A stretch of DNA of 64,000 nucleotides from the NCBI GenBank assembly GCA_022786605.1, contig JALFWW010000016.1:124001-188000 (forward strand), written 5' to 3'. Source of the stretch: Clostridia bacterium. Its GTDB lineage: Bacteria > Bacillota > Clostridia > Lachnospirales > Anaerotignaceae. Positions 17,009-25,402 of the stretch are shown piece by piece (position 1 is the stretch's first letter; each line of letters starts with the position of its first letter). The position numbers were made by a program, and so were the translations under genes. Below the pieces are notes generated by a model. The model was not told where the DNA came from. It saw only the letters and a list, made by a program, of their open reading frames with translations, and ran no database searches.

Positions 17009-17851
17009 ATGAAAGACAACTGTATGACAGAGAAAAATATTGAAATTTATATACAATATTTGAGAGAACAGGAAAAAAGTGCAGGCACGCTGGAAAAATA
17101 TAAAAGAGAATTGCATGAATTGCTGTTGTTTTTGTCAGGAAAAGATATCAACAAGGAACAGCTGATATTGTGGAAAGGACAATTGCAAAAGAGATATCGA
17201 CCATCTGGTGTAAACGGCAGATTGGTTGCTGCGAACGGCTTTTTTTCTTTTTTTGGAAGATATGATCTGCGTATGAAATTATTGCGTATACAAAAAGAAA
17301 TATTTGCGCAGGAGGAAAAGGAATTGACTAAGGCGGAATATATTCGCCTGGTTCGAACAGCGGAACAGAAGGGAAATTTGCGTTTGTCTTTGGTGATTCA
17401 AACAATCTGTGCTACAGGGATTCGGGTTTCTGAACTGCAGTATATCACTATGGAGTCATTGAAAAAAGGAAGGGCAGAAGTCAATTGCAAAGGAAAAAGA
17501 CGCGTGATTTTTCTGCCATTGGATTTGCAGCGAAAACTCAAACATTATGCACGAGAAAAAGGGATCGCAAAAGGGACATTATTCTGTACAAGAACAGGAA
17601 GTCCGCTGAACCGCTGCAATATATGGGCAGATATGAAAAAACTGTGTGAAGATGCACGGGTAAATCCCCAGAAGGTTTTTCCTCATAATCTGCGCCATCT
17701 ATTTGCCCGTATTTTTTACAGTTTGGAAAAGGATATTGCAAAGCTGGCAGATCTACTGGGGCATAGCAATATTGAAACAACAAGAATATATATTATGGAA
17801 AGCGGACGAGAACATCAAGAAAAATTAGAAAGGATGAGACTTGTTTTATAA
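17009..17851 (+). CDS. Tyrosine recombinase / integrase
   Basis: This 280-aa XerC/D-like site-specific recombinase has an N-terminal SAM-like core-binding domain (about 5-95) and a complete catalytic domain. The expected residues are R139 (TGIRVSEL), K163, H226 and R229 (HNLRH), H252 (LLGH) and the nucleophile Y261 (TRIYI). AGGAGGG at 16997-17003 sets the start. Its stop codon lies inside a perfect 15-bp inverted repeat with a 6-bp spacer (17842-17877), the geometry of a tyrosine-recombinase core site. The likely job is inversion of the 260-bp segment that follows. Base composition is more AT-rich than in flanking genes, which hints at acquired DNA. Confidence 0.9.
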   Translation: MKDNCMTEKNIEIYIQYLREQEKSAGTLEKYKRELHELLLFLSGKDINKEQLILWKGQLQKRYRPSGVNGRLVAANGFFSFFGRYDLRMKLLRIQKEIFAQEEKELTKAEYIRLVRTAEQKGNLRLSLVIQTICATGIRVSELQYITMESLKKGRAEVNCKGKRRVIFLPLDLQRKLKHYAREKGIAKGTLFCTRTGSPLNRCNIWADMKKLCEDARVNPQKVFPHNLRHLFARIFYSLEKDIAKLADLLGHSNIETTRIYIMESGREHQEKLERMRLVL

Positions 17852-17877
17852 CAGAATTTCCCTTCTGTTATAAAACA
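17842..17877. repeat. Recombination-site-like dyad, left (site 1)
   Basis: TGTTTTATAACAGAA (17842-17856), spacer TTTCCC (17857-17862) and the exact reverse complement of the first arm (17863-17877) make a perfect 15-6-15 dyad. The core AATTTCCCTTCTGT (17855-17868) recurs in inverted orientation at 18110-18123. Confidence 0.8.
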
Positions 17878-17915
17878 TACAAAACAATACAATATAGCTA
17901 CAAAAGTATAAATAA

Positions 17916-17944
17916 AATATATCACTTTTTACATATATTGGCAA
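17916..17944 (-). promoter_or_regulatory. Outward-facing promoter inside the invertible segment
   Basis: On the minus strand: TTGCCA (17944-17939), 17 bp, TATATT (17921-17916) preceded by TGA, an extended -10. It now points into the 3' end of the recombinase gene. After inversion it would drive the degenerate recombinase and SLH genes with a leader of about 78 nt. Confidence 0.65.
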
Positions 17945-17951
17945 GTATTAG

Positions 17952-18022
17952 ACACAAAAATAAGACCGATTGCATAAATTTCAGAAAAAAATTTCTAATC
18001 GGTTTTATTTTTGTGTTTTTTA
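17952..18022 (+). terminator. Long hairpin terminator inside the invertible segment
   Basis: A 20-bp stem (17952-17971 with 17997-18016) with one G:U pair surrounds a 25-nt loop containing a further AAATTT dyad. Six T follow at the plus-strand side. It should stop transcripts arriving from the recombinase gene. Confidence 0.7.
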
Positions 18023-18100
18023 ATTACAGAGAGATTCTGTGCGCCGAAAATTTGTTTATATAGCAGTACAAAATAAGATATTTTTCATACGCAAAGAAAA

Positions 18101-18136
18101 TAAAGGATTACAGAAGGGAAATTTTGTTTTAAATAA
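18101..18136. repeat. Recombination-site-like dyad, right (site 2, inverted)
   Basis: ATTACAGAA, GGGAAA, TTTTGTTTT (18107-18130) is the reverse-complement counterpart of site 1, with 21 of 24 inner positions matching and 14 in a row identical. The arms are less symmetric than in site 1. It lies just 16 bp before the ATG at 18147. Confidence 0.65.
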
Positions 18137-18146
18137 GTGAGTGAGA

Positions 18147-18953
18147 ATGGAAGAGATTAGATTAACATCCGAAAGCATCAATGCGTTTTTGCAAAGGAAA
18201 AAAGAAGCGGGGAATAAACCGGAAACCATTACGGAATACCATCGGATATTGGTAGCTTTTCGAGAATGGATGTCACCGGAAACAAAACTGCAGGAGGAAA
18301 CGCTGAAAGAATGGAAAATGCGTATGCAGTCAGAAGGGATTTTGGCAATACGGACCATCAATCGAAGGCTGACAGTTATCAATCAGTTTTTGGATTATAT
18401 GGGGGAGCGGAATTGGCAAGTTTCCTGCATACATATAGAAGATAGTGAAAAAGAGATTTTGAGTCGAGGAGAATATATTCGGCTGCTTTTGGCTGCAAAG
18501 CAACTGAAAAAAGAGCAGATTTATTTCGTCATGAAGACGATTTGCGTTCTTGGTATTTATCTGCGGGAATTTCCGCAAATTACGGTAAGCTTTGTGAAAA
18601 AAGGCAGAGGGGAAATTGGGACAGGCGGAAATAGCAGAAAGGTGGTAATCCCCTCCTGCTTACAGAAGGAGCTGCTGGCGTATTGCGCACGAAACCACAT
18701 TGATGAAGGTTCTGTTTTTTTGGCTCCCAGAGGTGGGGAATTGAATCGTGTTGTGGTAAATGCAGCAATGAAGCAGCTGTGCGTGGCTGCGGGCGTAAAA
18801 CCAGAGAAAGCTACTCCTAGTTGTTTGCGAGAGTTATATGAGCGGACACAACAGGAGTTGCAAGAAAATATTTCCATTTTACTTTTGCAGTATTATGAGA
18901 AGCTGCTTGAGGCAGATGATGTGACAGCGGCTTGGGAAGGGCGTGATTTATGA
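18147..18953 (+). CDS. Degenerate tyrosine recombinase paralogue
   Basis: The 268-aa protein aligns over its whole length with the recombinase just upstream, for example TICVLGI against TICATGI and a shared EYIRL. It has lost most of the active site. The first catalytic Arg is replaced by Y138, the His of HxxR by S225, and the GH motif reads QY. No Tyr nucleophile is found at the expected place; only the second Arg (R228) remains. The frame is intact, so it is probably kept for a non-catalytic job such as DNA binding at the switch or accessory control of inversion. The ATG at 18147 is preferred to GTG 18141; the ribosome site is weak. It overlaps the next frame (TGA/ATG at 18950). Confidence 0.8.
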   Translation: MEEIRLTSESINAFLQRKKEAGNKPETITEYHRILVAFREWMSPETKLQEETLKEWKMRMQSEGILAIRTINRRLTVINQFLDYMGERNWQVSCIHIEDSEKEILSRGEYIRLLLAAKQLKKEQIYFVMKTICVLGIYLREFPQITVSFVKKGRGEIGTGGNSRKVVIPSCLQKELLAYCARNHIDEGSVFLAPRGGELNRVVVNAAMKQLCVAAGVKPEKATPSCLRELYERTQQELQENISILLLQYYEKLLEADDVTAAWEGRDL

Positions 18954-19000
18954 GAAGAGGCTTTTTAGATGAGATTGAAGAAAAGAATAGGAGGAAAAGT

Positions 19001-22000
19001 ATGAAAAAAGGACTATGGAAACGGCGTGCATTTGCCTTTTTAGTCGCAGCTGCGATGGTGATCCCTCAGGGGGTATACGCGGCAGACACAGAAGGAACTG
19101 AAACGCCGGAAAATGTGATTACAGAAGAAGTGCCGGCAGAAAATGCAGAAGAACCCCAGCCGGAAAAAGTACATGTAGAAGGCTGCACACTGGCTCCCGA
19201 ACATGAAGGAGATTGTGAGGTAGCACCGGCAGAAAATACAGAAGAACCCCAGCCGGAAAAAGTACATGCAGAAGGCTGTGTACTGGCTTCTGACCATGAA
19301 GGGGAATGTGAAGTCGAAGAAAAGACTGAAGAAATGGCGATGCTGAAAGCGCCTCAGGATGCTAGAGCTGGAGAAATACGGGATATTGGTGATGGTGATA
19401 TTACAATTTCTGGAGATTCCTGCGGATGTAGCGAAAGTGATCCACATATCATTACAGGTAAAGAAGAATATGCGTGGAATCATCTTGGGGTAAATGATAT
19501 AACAATTTCCGGAGAACATTTTGTGAAGCTTTCTAATCTGACAGTTGATCAAGGTGCAAATTTGGATCCGGGGATAAAAATTAGTGATAACGCTAATGTT
19601 ACATTGATTTTAGAAGGTAATAACAATTTGCATGGCGGCAATTACAATGCGGGGATTTATGTTGCAGAAAATGCGCATCTTACTATCAAAGGTTCTGGCG
19701 CTTTGAATGCGTATGGTGGAGCAGCAGCTGCTGGCATCGGTGGAAGTAATGAAAATGCGCACTGTGGTCATATCACGATCGAAGATGGTAATATTCGTGC
19801 AGAAGGTGGTACAAGTGCAGGTATGGGCGCTGCTGGTATCGGCAGCGGATATGTTGCAGGCGGAAACTGTTCTGGCAGTGTAACAATCAATGGCGGTAAT
19901 GTAATTGCCATTAGTGGATCAGATGCTGCTGGTATTGGTGGCGGTGAAAACGTAGGCGGCTGCGATGTAACTATTAATGGTGGTATTGTGTATGCACAGG
20001 GGAATGAATCTCCTAGTATTGGTGGCGGGAAAAAAAGTATTGGTGATCCAGCGGATAATGGCGATTTTTCTACAGGAACAGATGGTCATGCTGTAATCAT
20101 TGCGCCACAGGGGATTGGGAATCCCAGAGGCGCGGATAAATGGGATGGTATTTTTATCAACATAGGCGACGCTAACAGTGCTGAAACAAATGGCGATACG
20201 ATTCAGTTGAATGATGACGCAGTTGTGATCGGTAGTCCAGATATGGGTGATGTTACAATTTCTAAAGGTATAACATTGACCATTTTTGGTGGACAAAAAG
20301 TAGGACAAAATCTTGGTGGTCATATTGCGACAGTTGACATTGATCCAGCAGAGTTTACAGTTGGAGATGGTGATACTTTAACAAATAACGGTAAAATCAT
20401 CAATGATGGTTATTTGATTTTGCGTGGTACCGATGCGGGTAGTGGCAGCCTTGTCAATAAAGGCACTGTCAGTGTTCTGCTGAAGGAAAATATGATTACT
20501 TTTGAGCCTAAATCTCCACAGGTATATAACGGAAGTGAACAGAATGCTTCTGTGGTTGTAACACGTCAAATCTGGGATCAAAACCCTGTTTTTCAAGAAC
20601 ATGCCAATTACGAAGTTACCAAGCCAGCTGAAACAATGAAAGACGCTGGAAATTATATTTTTACAGTAACACCTACAGCAGATCAAAACACACCCTATCG
20701 TTTGTTGGATGAAGGTGTGGGAGTAGAACAGCATTTTGAAATTGAAAAAAGACCAATTTCAGTAAGTGTACCATGGAGCAGAAATATTTCCAGTAAAGAA
20801 AGCGATTTTTTGAATGCATTACCAAAAGGAGACTATAAAGGTATAATTCTTGGCGATGATGTAGCCGTATCTTTGAGCTGGAAAGATGAAAAGGGTACTC
20901 TTGTTGATGCAAGTACGCCTGTTCCCGCAGCGGGAAATTATGAGTATACTTGGACAGCAACACTGGATGGAGCTGATAAAGATAACTATACTTTAAATCC
21001 TGTTAGTGGAACAACAACAATCAATGTAACGGATGATGAAGTTACAGACATTGTGATTGATGGAAACGGTATTCGAGATGGAGAGTTGGAGTTGACTTAT
21101 GGTGATCCTTTGATGCAAACTCCGTTGACATTAAAGGTTTCCTTAAAGGATAAAGGTGTCACAATTCCAGAGGATAACATTCATTGGAGTATTGATGAAA
21201 AAAATTGTTTTGTTCAGGGTGAAAGTGTAGCCACAATTACGGATACCGGAGAGCTTACTATTTCTAATGCGGGTACAGCAACTATTCGGGTAACGGTGGA
21301 CCGTTTTGAAGATAATGGTACAACCTATGCAGGCGGTACAGGGACTGTTGATTTGACTGTTCATCGGGCCCCCTTAACTGCTAGTATTACTGGTACTTTT
21401 GATAACTTAACATACGATGGAGATACTAATGTTGAGATCAATCCCAGTGATTATACTATCAAAGGTTATAAGATGAATGATGATACAGAAAATGAAGTAT
21501 CTGTTTCTGCGACAGGGACTTTGGATAGCGCAGATGCTGGTGAGAATAAAATACTTACAGTGAAATATGTAGTTTCTGGTAAAAAAGCAGGCAACTATGA
21601 AGCTCTAAGTGCTGAAACTACGACAGTAACTGTACAAAAAGCAGATTCTAGTGCTTTGAGTGCAAAAGCAACAGCGGATTTGCTTGTTGAAAATAATATA
21701 GCAAAAACTTATCCTTTCTACTTGAGGACACTGTTAGATCAGTTGAATGCGGAACATGTGGTTTTAGGTACAGTAACATACTCTAACCCCGTTATTGCAG
21801 AAAATAGCTATAATGTTATTGTTTCACCTGTAAATCTTAACAATAATATGCTTTCTGTAAAAACGAATGCGGTAGATAAATTAGGAGAAGTTGCAAAAAT
21901 TACGGTTACTATTACTTCTACAAATTATGAGGATTTTAAGGGTACCATTACCGTAACAGCAACAGATAAGCCAATCACACAGTATACAATTACAGCTTCC

Positions 22001-23098
22001 GCTGGTGCAAATGGTTCGATTACTCCTGATGGTACAGTTTATGTATATGAAGGAAACGATAAAACATTTATGATTACCCCCGACAGCGGTTATGTGATTT
22101 CTGATGTTAAGGTGGATGGCGTAAGCAAAGGTGCGGTAAATAGCTATACATTTACAAATGTAACCGCAAACCATACCATTTCTGTAACTTTTGAAAGAGA
22201 ATCCGGCGGCGGTTCTTCCTCCGGCGGCAGCCACACTTCCAACACATACTGGGTAAGATACCACAACGATGATGATACCGAAAAAGACGGAAAATTCATC
22301 CCTGGTGAAACTGTTACCGTAAAAGACAACGTATTCACTGCTCCTGTTGGCAAAGTGCTGGCAGGCTGGAGTCTGGAAGAAGACGGTAAGGTAGATTACA
22401 AAGTTGGCGATACTTTCCGTATGCCCGGCAGCAGCGTAGACCTCTATGCTGTATGGAAAGACGCGGAAACAGAAAGCCACCGCGCATACATCAGCGGTTA
22501 TCCAGATGGCACTGTTGGTCCCGATAAGACCATCACCCGTGCGGAAGCAGCGACAATGTTCTACAATTTGCTGGCAGACAAAAACGGTGACGCAAAAGCA
22601 TTTGCGGACGTTCCAGCAAACCAGTGGTATGCAAAAGCTGTCATGACTTTGGCAGGCAAGGGCGTTATCAGCGGTTATCCCGATGGTACATTCAAACCCA
22701 ATGCACCTATCACTCGTGCGGAATTTGTCACCATGGCAATGAATTTTGTCAACGCTGATAAAGGCACAGTTTGCAGTTTCCCTGACGTACCTCAGAATAT
22801 GTGGTACTATGGCGCAATCGCAGGCGCAACACAGAATGGCTGGATCAGCGGTTATCCTGATGGCACATTTGGTCCTGACCGTTACATCACTCGTGCGGAA
22901 GTAACAAGTGTAATTAACCGTATGGAAAATCGTGCGGCAGATATGTCCTTTATGATGGATCATCTGGATGAGCTGCGTACATTCAGTGATCTGAGTTTTG
23001 GTCATTGGGCATATGGCTCCATGATGGAAGCGGCAAATGGTCATGATTATACAAGAGCAAATCAGAATAGCTATGAAGCTTGGGTGGAAATCCACTAA
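19001..23098 (+). CDS. Large SLH-anchored surface protein
   Basis: This 1365-aa exported protein has a signal peptide (cleaved near residue 27, VYA-AD). Two N-terminal repeats follow, each with EEPQPEKVH and a CxLxxxHEGxC motif. A Gly/Asn-rich parallel-beta-type region (about 130-440) comes next. Then come MBG/YDG-like beta domains (about 500-900), a 'bacterial repeat' module (ITASAGANGSI...) and an InlB-type B-repeat. Three SLH domains (about 1160, 1220 and 1280 onward, each with ISGYPDGT and ITRAE) should bind the secondary wall polymer. The ATG at 19001 follows AGGAGG (18989-18994); the frame is open to 18950. It is the likely output of the invertible promoter. The SLH end has host-like codon use; the middle is more AT-rich. 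Confidence 0.9.
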   Translation: MKKGLWKRRAFAFLVAAAMVIPQGVYAADTEGTETPENVITEEVPAENAEEPQPEKVHVEGCTLAPEHEGDCEVAPAENTEEPQPEKVHAEGCVLASDHEGECEVEEKTEEMAMLKAPQDARAGEIRDIGDGDITISGDSCGCSESDPHIITGKEEYAWNHLGVNDITISGEHFVKLSNLTVDQGANLDPGIKISDNANVTLILEGNNNLHGGNYNAGIYVAENAHLTIKGSGALNAYGGAAAAGIGGSNENAHCGHITIEDGNIRAEGGTSAGMGAAGIGSGYVAGGNCSGSVTINGGNVIAISGSDAAGIGGGENVGGCDVTINGGIVYAQGNESPSIGGGKKSIGDPADNGDFSTGTDGHAVIIAPQGIGNPRGADKWDGIFINIGDANSAETNGDTIQLNDDAVVIGSPDMGDVTISKGITLTIFGGQKVGQNLGGHIATVDIDPAEFTVGDGDTLTNNGKIINDGYLILRGTDAGSGSLVNKGTVSVLLKENMITFEPKSPQVYNGSEQNASVVVTRQIWDQNPVFQEHANYEVTKPAETMKDAGNYIFTVTPTADQNTPYRLLDEGVGVEQHFEIEKRPISVSVPWSRNISSKESDFLNALPKGDYKGIILGDDVAVSLSWKDEKGTLVDASTPVPAAGNYEYTWTATLDGADKDNYTLNPVSGTTTINVTDDEVTDIVIDGNGIRDGELELTYGDPLMQTPLTLKVSLKDKGVTIPEDNIHWSIDEKNCFVQGESVATITDTGELTISNAGTATIRVTVDRFEDNGTTYAGGTGTVDLTVHRAPLTASITGTFDNLTYDGDTNVEINPSDYTIKGYKMNDDTENEVSVSATGTLDSADAGENKILTVKYVVSGKKAGNYEALSAETTTVTVQKADSSALSAKATADLLVENNIAKTYPFYLRTLLDQLNAEHVVLGTVTYSNPVIAENSYNVIVSPVNLNNNMLSVKTNAVDKLGEVAKITVTITSTNYEDFKGTITVTATDKPITQYTITASAGANGSITPDGTVYVYEGNDKTFMITPDSGYVISDVKVDGVSKGAVNSYTFTNVTANHTISVTFERESGGGSSSGGSHTSNTYWVRYHNDDDTEKDGKFIPGETVTVKDNVFTAPVGKVLAGWSLEEDGKVDYKVGDTFRMPGSSVDLYAVWKDAETESHRAYISGYPDGTVGPDKTITRAEAATMFYNLLADKNGDAKAFADVPANQWYAKAVMTLAGKGVISGYPDGTFKPNAPITRAEFVTMAMNFVNADKGTVCSFPDVPQNMWYYGAIAGATQNGWISGYPDGTFGPDRYITRAEVTSVINRMENRAADMSFMMDHLDELRTFSDLSFGHWAYGSMMEAANGHDYTRANQNSYEAWVEIH

Positions 23099-23114
23099 GT
23101 TTTTATGATTCAAA

Positions 23115-23141
23115 CAGCGGCAGACAACTGCCGCTGTTTTT
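23115..23141 (+). terminator. Terminator after the SLH gene
   Basis: CAGCGGCAG/CTGCCGCTG stem with an ACAA loop and five T. Confidence 0.9.
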
Positions 23142-23165
23142 ATATGACTGGAAAAATAATGCCTG

Positions 23166-23194
23166 TTGCCAGTATTTGAATGGTACGGTATAAT
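23166..23194 (+). promoter_or_regulatory. Promoter of the PHP phosphatase gene
   Basis: TTGCCA (23166-23171), 17 bp, TATAAT (23189-23194). Confidence 0.7.
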
Positions 23195-23223
23195 GCCCAT
23201 AGAAGAAATTTGGAGGTGTTCAG

Positions 23224-24024
23224 GTGTTTTTATGCGATTACCATACCCATACGGGATTTTCCTGTGACAGTGAGGAATCATTGGAACGTATGTGTGAAAA
23301 AGCCATTCAATTGGGATTGCGGGAACTGGCAATTACAGACCATGCGGATTTTTTGACTTATGGTGTGTTTGAGGATGAAATAGATTTGGAGAAACGACAG
23401 ATAGCCATGCAGACCGTGCAGCGGAAATATGCTGGTCAGTTAGCGGTTCGCAATGGCATTGAATTGGGGCAGCCACAAGCGAATCCAAAGGAATATCGTC
23501 GTTTAATGGAAAATTATTCTTTTGATTTTGTCATCGGCTCCATTCATAATCTGAAAAATGATCTGGAATTGGATCGTCTGGATTATGCTTCTGTAGATCT
23601 GGAGCAGCTGTATGGTCGTTTTTTGGATGCGGAAATCGAAATGGCAAAAGACTATGATTTTGACGTATTGGGGCATATCACATTGCCACAGCGTTATTTG
23701 TATCGCCAGTTGGGAAAACAGGTGGATTTGCGCCCCTTTGAAAAACAGTATAAAGATTTGTTTTCCATATTGATAGAACGGGAAAAAGGCATTGAAGTCA
23801 ATACGTCAGGGTTGTATAAAGGTACAGGAGAAACATTGCCCACACCGCAAGTGCTGAAATGGTATCGTGAATGTGGTGGCAACATCTTGACTGTTGGCTC
23901 TGATGCTCATCGTGCCGCTGACTTGGCTTTTGGTGTTGAAAAGACACATCAAATGCTTCGAGAACTTGGGTTTTCTCGTATTTCCACTTATGAAAATAGA
24001 AAGAGAATGGAACAGCTGTTATAA
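23224..24024 (+). CDS. PHP-domain histidinol-phosphatase family protein
   Basis: The 266-aa product is a PHP-fold phosphatase of the HisJ/HisK type, which releases phosphate from histidinol phosphate or related esters using a metal centre. The N-terminal DYHTHTGFSCDS and ITDHADF supply the first metal ligands. GSIHNL in the middle and GSDAHRAADL near the C-terminus complete the set. The start is a GTG set by GGAGGTG at 23212-23218. No other his genes lie nearby, so a general phosphatase role cannot be ruled out. Confidence 0.85.
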   Translation: MFLCDYHTHTGFSCDSEESLERMCEKAIQLGLRELAITDHADFLTYGVFEDEIDLEKRQIAMQTVQRKYAGQLAVRNGIELGQPQANPKEYRRLMENYSFDFVIGSIHNLKNDLELDRLDYASVDLEQLYGRFLDAEIEMAKDYDFDVLGHITLPQRYLYRQLGKQVDLRPFEKQYKDLFSILIEREKGIEVNTSGLYKGTGETLPTPQVLKWYRECGGNILTVGSDAHRAADLAFGVEKTHQMLRELGFSRISTYENRKRMEQLL

Positions 24025-24073
24025 TGTGAAAAGAGGGTATTTATGATGGATTTCCATTAAATATTTTATATCA

Positions 24074-24141
24074 TTCATACAAAAAGAGATAGCCGGAAAT
24101 CCTTTTATTCTAAGGGTTCCGGCTGTTTCTTTTTGTATGAA
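24074..24141. terminator. Large convergent terminator hairpin
   Basis: Two 25-nt arms (24074-24098 and 24117-24141) match at 23 of 25 positions. The T-rich ends suit both strands. Confidence 0.75.
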
Positions 24142-24147
24142 GAAATC

Positions 24148-25263
24148 CTAAAATGTTTTTTTCTGTTTTGTATTTCCGCGCACATCCACAGGGATTTGTT
24201 CTGTCACGATATCATTTCTGATGCCTACCAGCCAGCTGGTGAGGTTGGCAGAAGAACAGGAATGGTTCGGGATAATCTGGATTTTATCGCCGATTTTCAA
24301 AGAGGTGGTACCATTGACCTTGATTTTACCAACTTCTTCCGAAAGACCGTAAACTGTTAATTCGGGATGCTTTTTCACGATGCCGAATCCTGTAACTGCG
24401 GCACTGCCATGAGCACCTTGATCCAGTCCTAGACATTTTGCTCCAGCGTCGCAAAGGAACACATTTTCTGAAGGATGGGAAATGATGGTGGCGAGCACAG
24501 ACAGAGAACAGTCGGCTTCCGTGGCACTTCCTAATGCAATCTGAATGGCATCGTGATAGATGTAATTACCAGGATGATAAATCTGGATTTCAGGATGACC
24601 TACAGTCATCGCAAATGTTGGCGTGGAACCGCTTGTGACAAAAAAGTCTGCAAATCCGGCAGCTTTTAGATCAGCAGCTACATTGCCCATAGTTTCTGTT
24701 TCCAGTTTGGCAACGTATTGGCGTTCTTCTTGTGTAGCGCAGCCATAAACCTGTCCAGGATGCGTGGAAATGCCGAAAAACTTCAGATGAGAGAATTGCT
24801 GCATTTCCTGGGCAAAAGCAACCACTTTGGAAGGGGCGATGCCGAAACGGTGAAAATCCATATCTACGATAATGGAATAGAAAAATGTGATGCCTTCTTT
24901 TTCGGCAGCACTTTCCAGCATATGAGCTACGTCTAGATGGTCAATGCGAATGATCACATCTGCCTTGTGGGCAAGAGCAGCAAGACGAGCGATATTTTGG
25001 GGATTTGCAGGGGGATAGGCATACATGACTTTTCCTGCGCCGGCAGCCACTGCCATTTCGCATTCGTCAATGGTGCCGCACAAAAAGCCTTCTGCACCCA
25101 ATTCCATTTGCTTCTTTAACAGATAGCTGCTTTTATGGGTTTTGACCATGGGCCAAAGTGATTTTTTATATTTGCTGCATGCCTGCTGATATGTCTGAAG
25201 ATTTTTCTCAGCAATATCCAGATCGAGCAATACAGCAGGGGTTTCCAATTCTGTGATATCCAT
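24148..25263 (-). CDS. D-threonine aldolase / D-serine dehydratase-like PLP enzyme
   Basis: The 371-aa protein is an alanine-racemase-fold (fold III) enzyme of the DSD1/D-threonine aldolase family. ETPAVLLDLDIAEKN and the PLP-lysine segment MVKTHKS are at the N-terminus, with STHPGQVYG in the middle. NHSCSSANL near the C-terminus has the His-x-Cys pair that binds zinc in this family. It probably breaks down D-threonine, D-serine or a hydroxylated relative. ATG 25263 is used because the upstream GTG overlaps the AAGGAG ribosome site. It is a single-gene unit on the minus strand, with the convergent hairpin downstream. Confidence 0.83.
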   Translation of the reverse strand: MDITELETPAVLLDLDIAEKNLQTYQQACSKYKKSLWPMVKTHKSSYLLKKQMELGAEGFLCGTIDECEMAVAAGAGKVMYAYPPANPQNIARLAALAHKADVIIRIDHLDVAHMLESAAEKEGITFFYSIIVDMDFHRFGIAPSKVVAFAQEMQQFSHLKFFGISTHPGQVYGCATQEERQYVAKLETETMGNVAADLKAAGFADFFVTSGSTPTFAMTVGHPEIQIYHPGNYIYHDAIQIALGSATEADCSLSVLATIISHPSENVFLCDAGAKCLGLDQGAHGSAAVTGFGIVKKHPELTVYGLSEEVGKIKVNGTTSLKIGDKIQIIPNHSCSSANLTSWLVGIRNDIVTEQIPVDVRGNTKQKKTF

Positions 25264-25402
25264 ATAAAACACTCCTTTTCGTTGTATTTATTCAAGCACA
25301 ATGACGTGGAATTGTCAAGCAATGGGGAAGATCAGAGGCTGGTATTTTGAAAAAAGCGGTGCTAAAATAGGAAATAGAGAGTGGGAAAGGAAGGTGTTCA
25401 TG

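Larger units (their letters stand above)
17857..18121. other. Predicted invertible segment (phase switch), OFF orientation
   Basis: The segment lies between two inverted core sites with spacers TTTCCC (17857-17862) and GGGAAA (18116-18121). It contains a strong minus-strand promoter and a plus-strand terminator. Inversion maps position x to 35978-x, which would move the promoter to about 18034-18062, reading right into 18147. As sequenced, the promoter points left and the terminator blocks read-through from the recombinase gene. Inversion itself is inferred, not shown. Confidence 0.65.

Noticed and set aside
17009-18953. Complete prophage or integrative element
   Set aside because: Only recombinase genes are present, with no structural, replication or conjugation genes and no tRNA target; a local DNA switch explains the data better.
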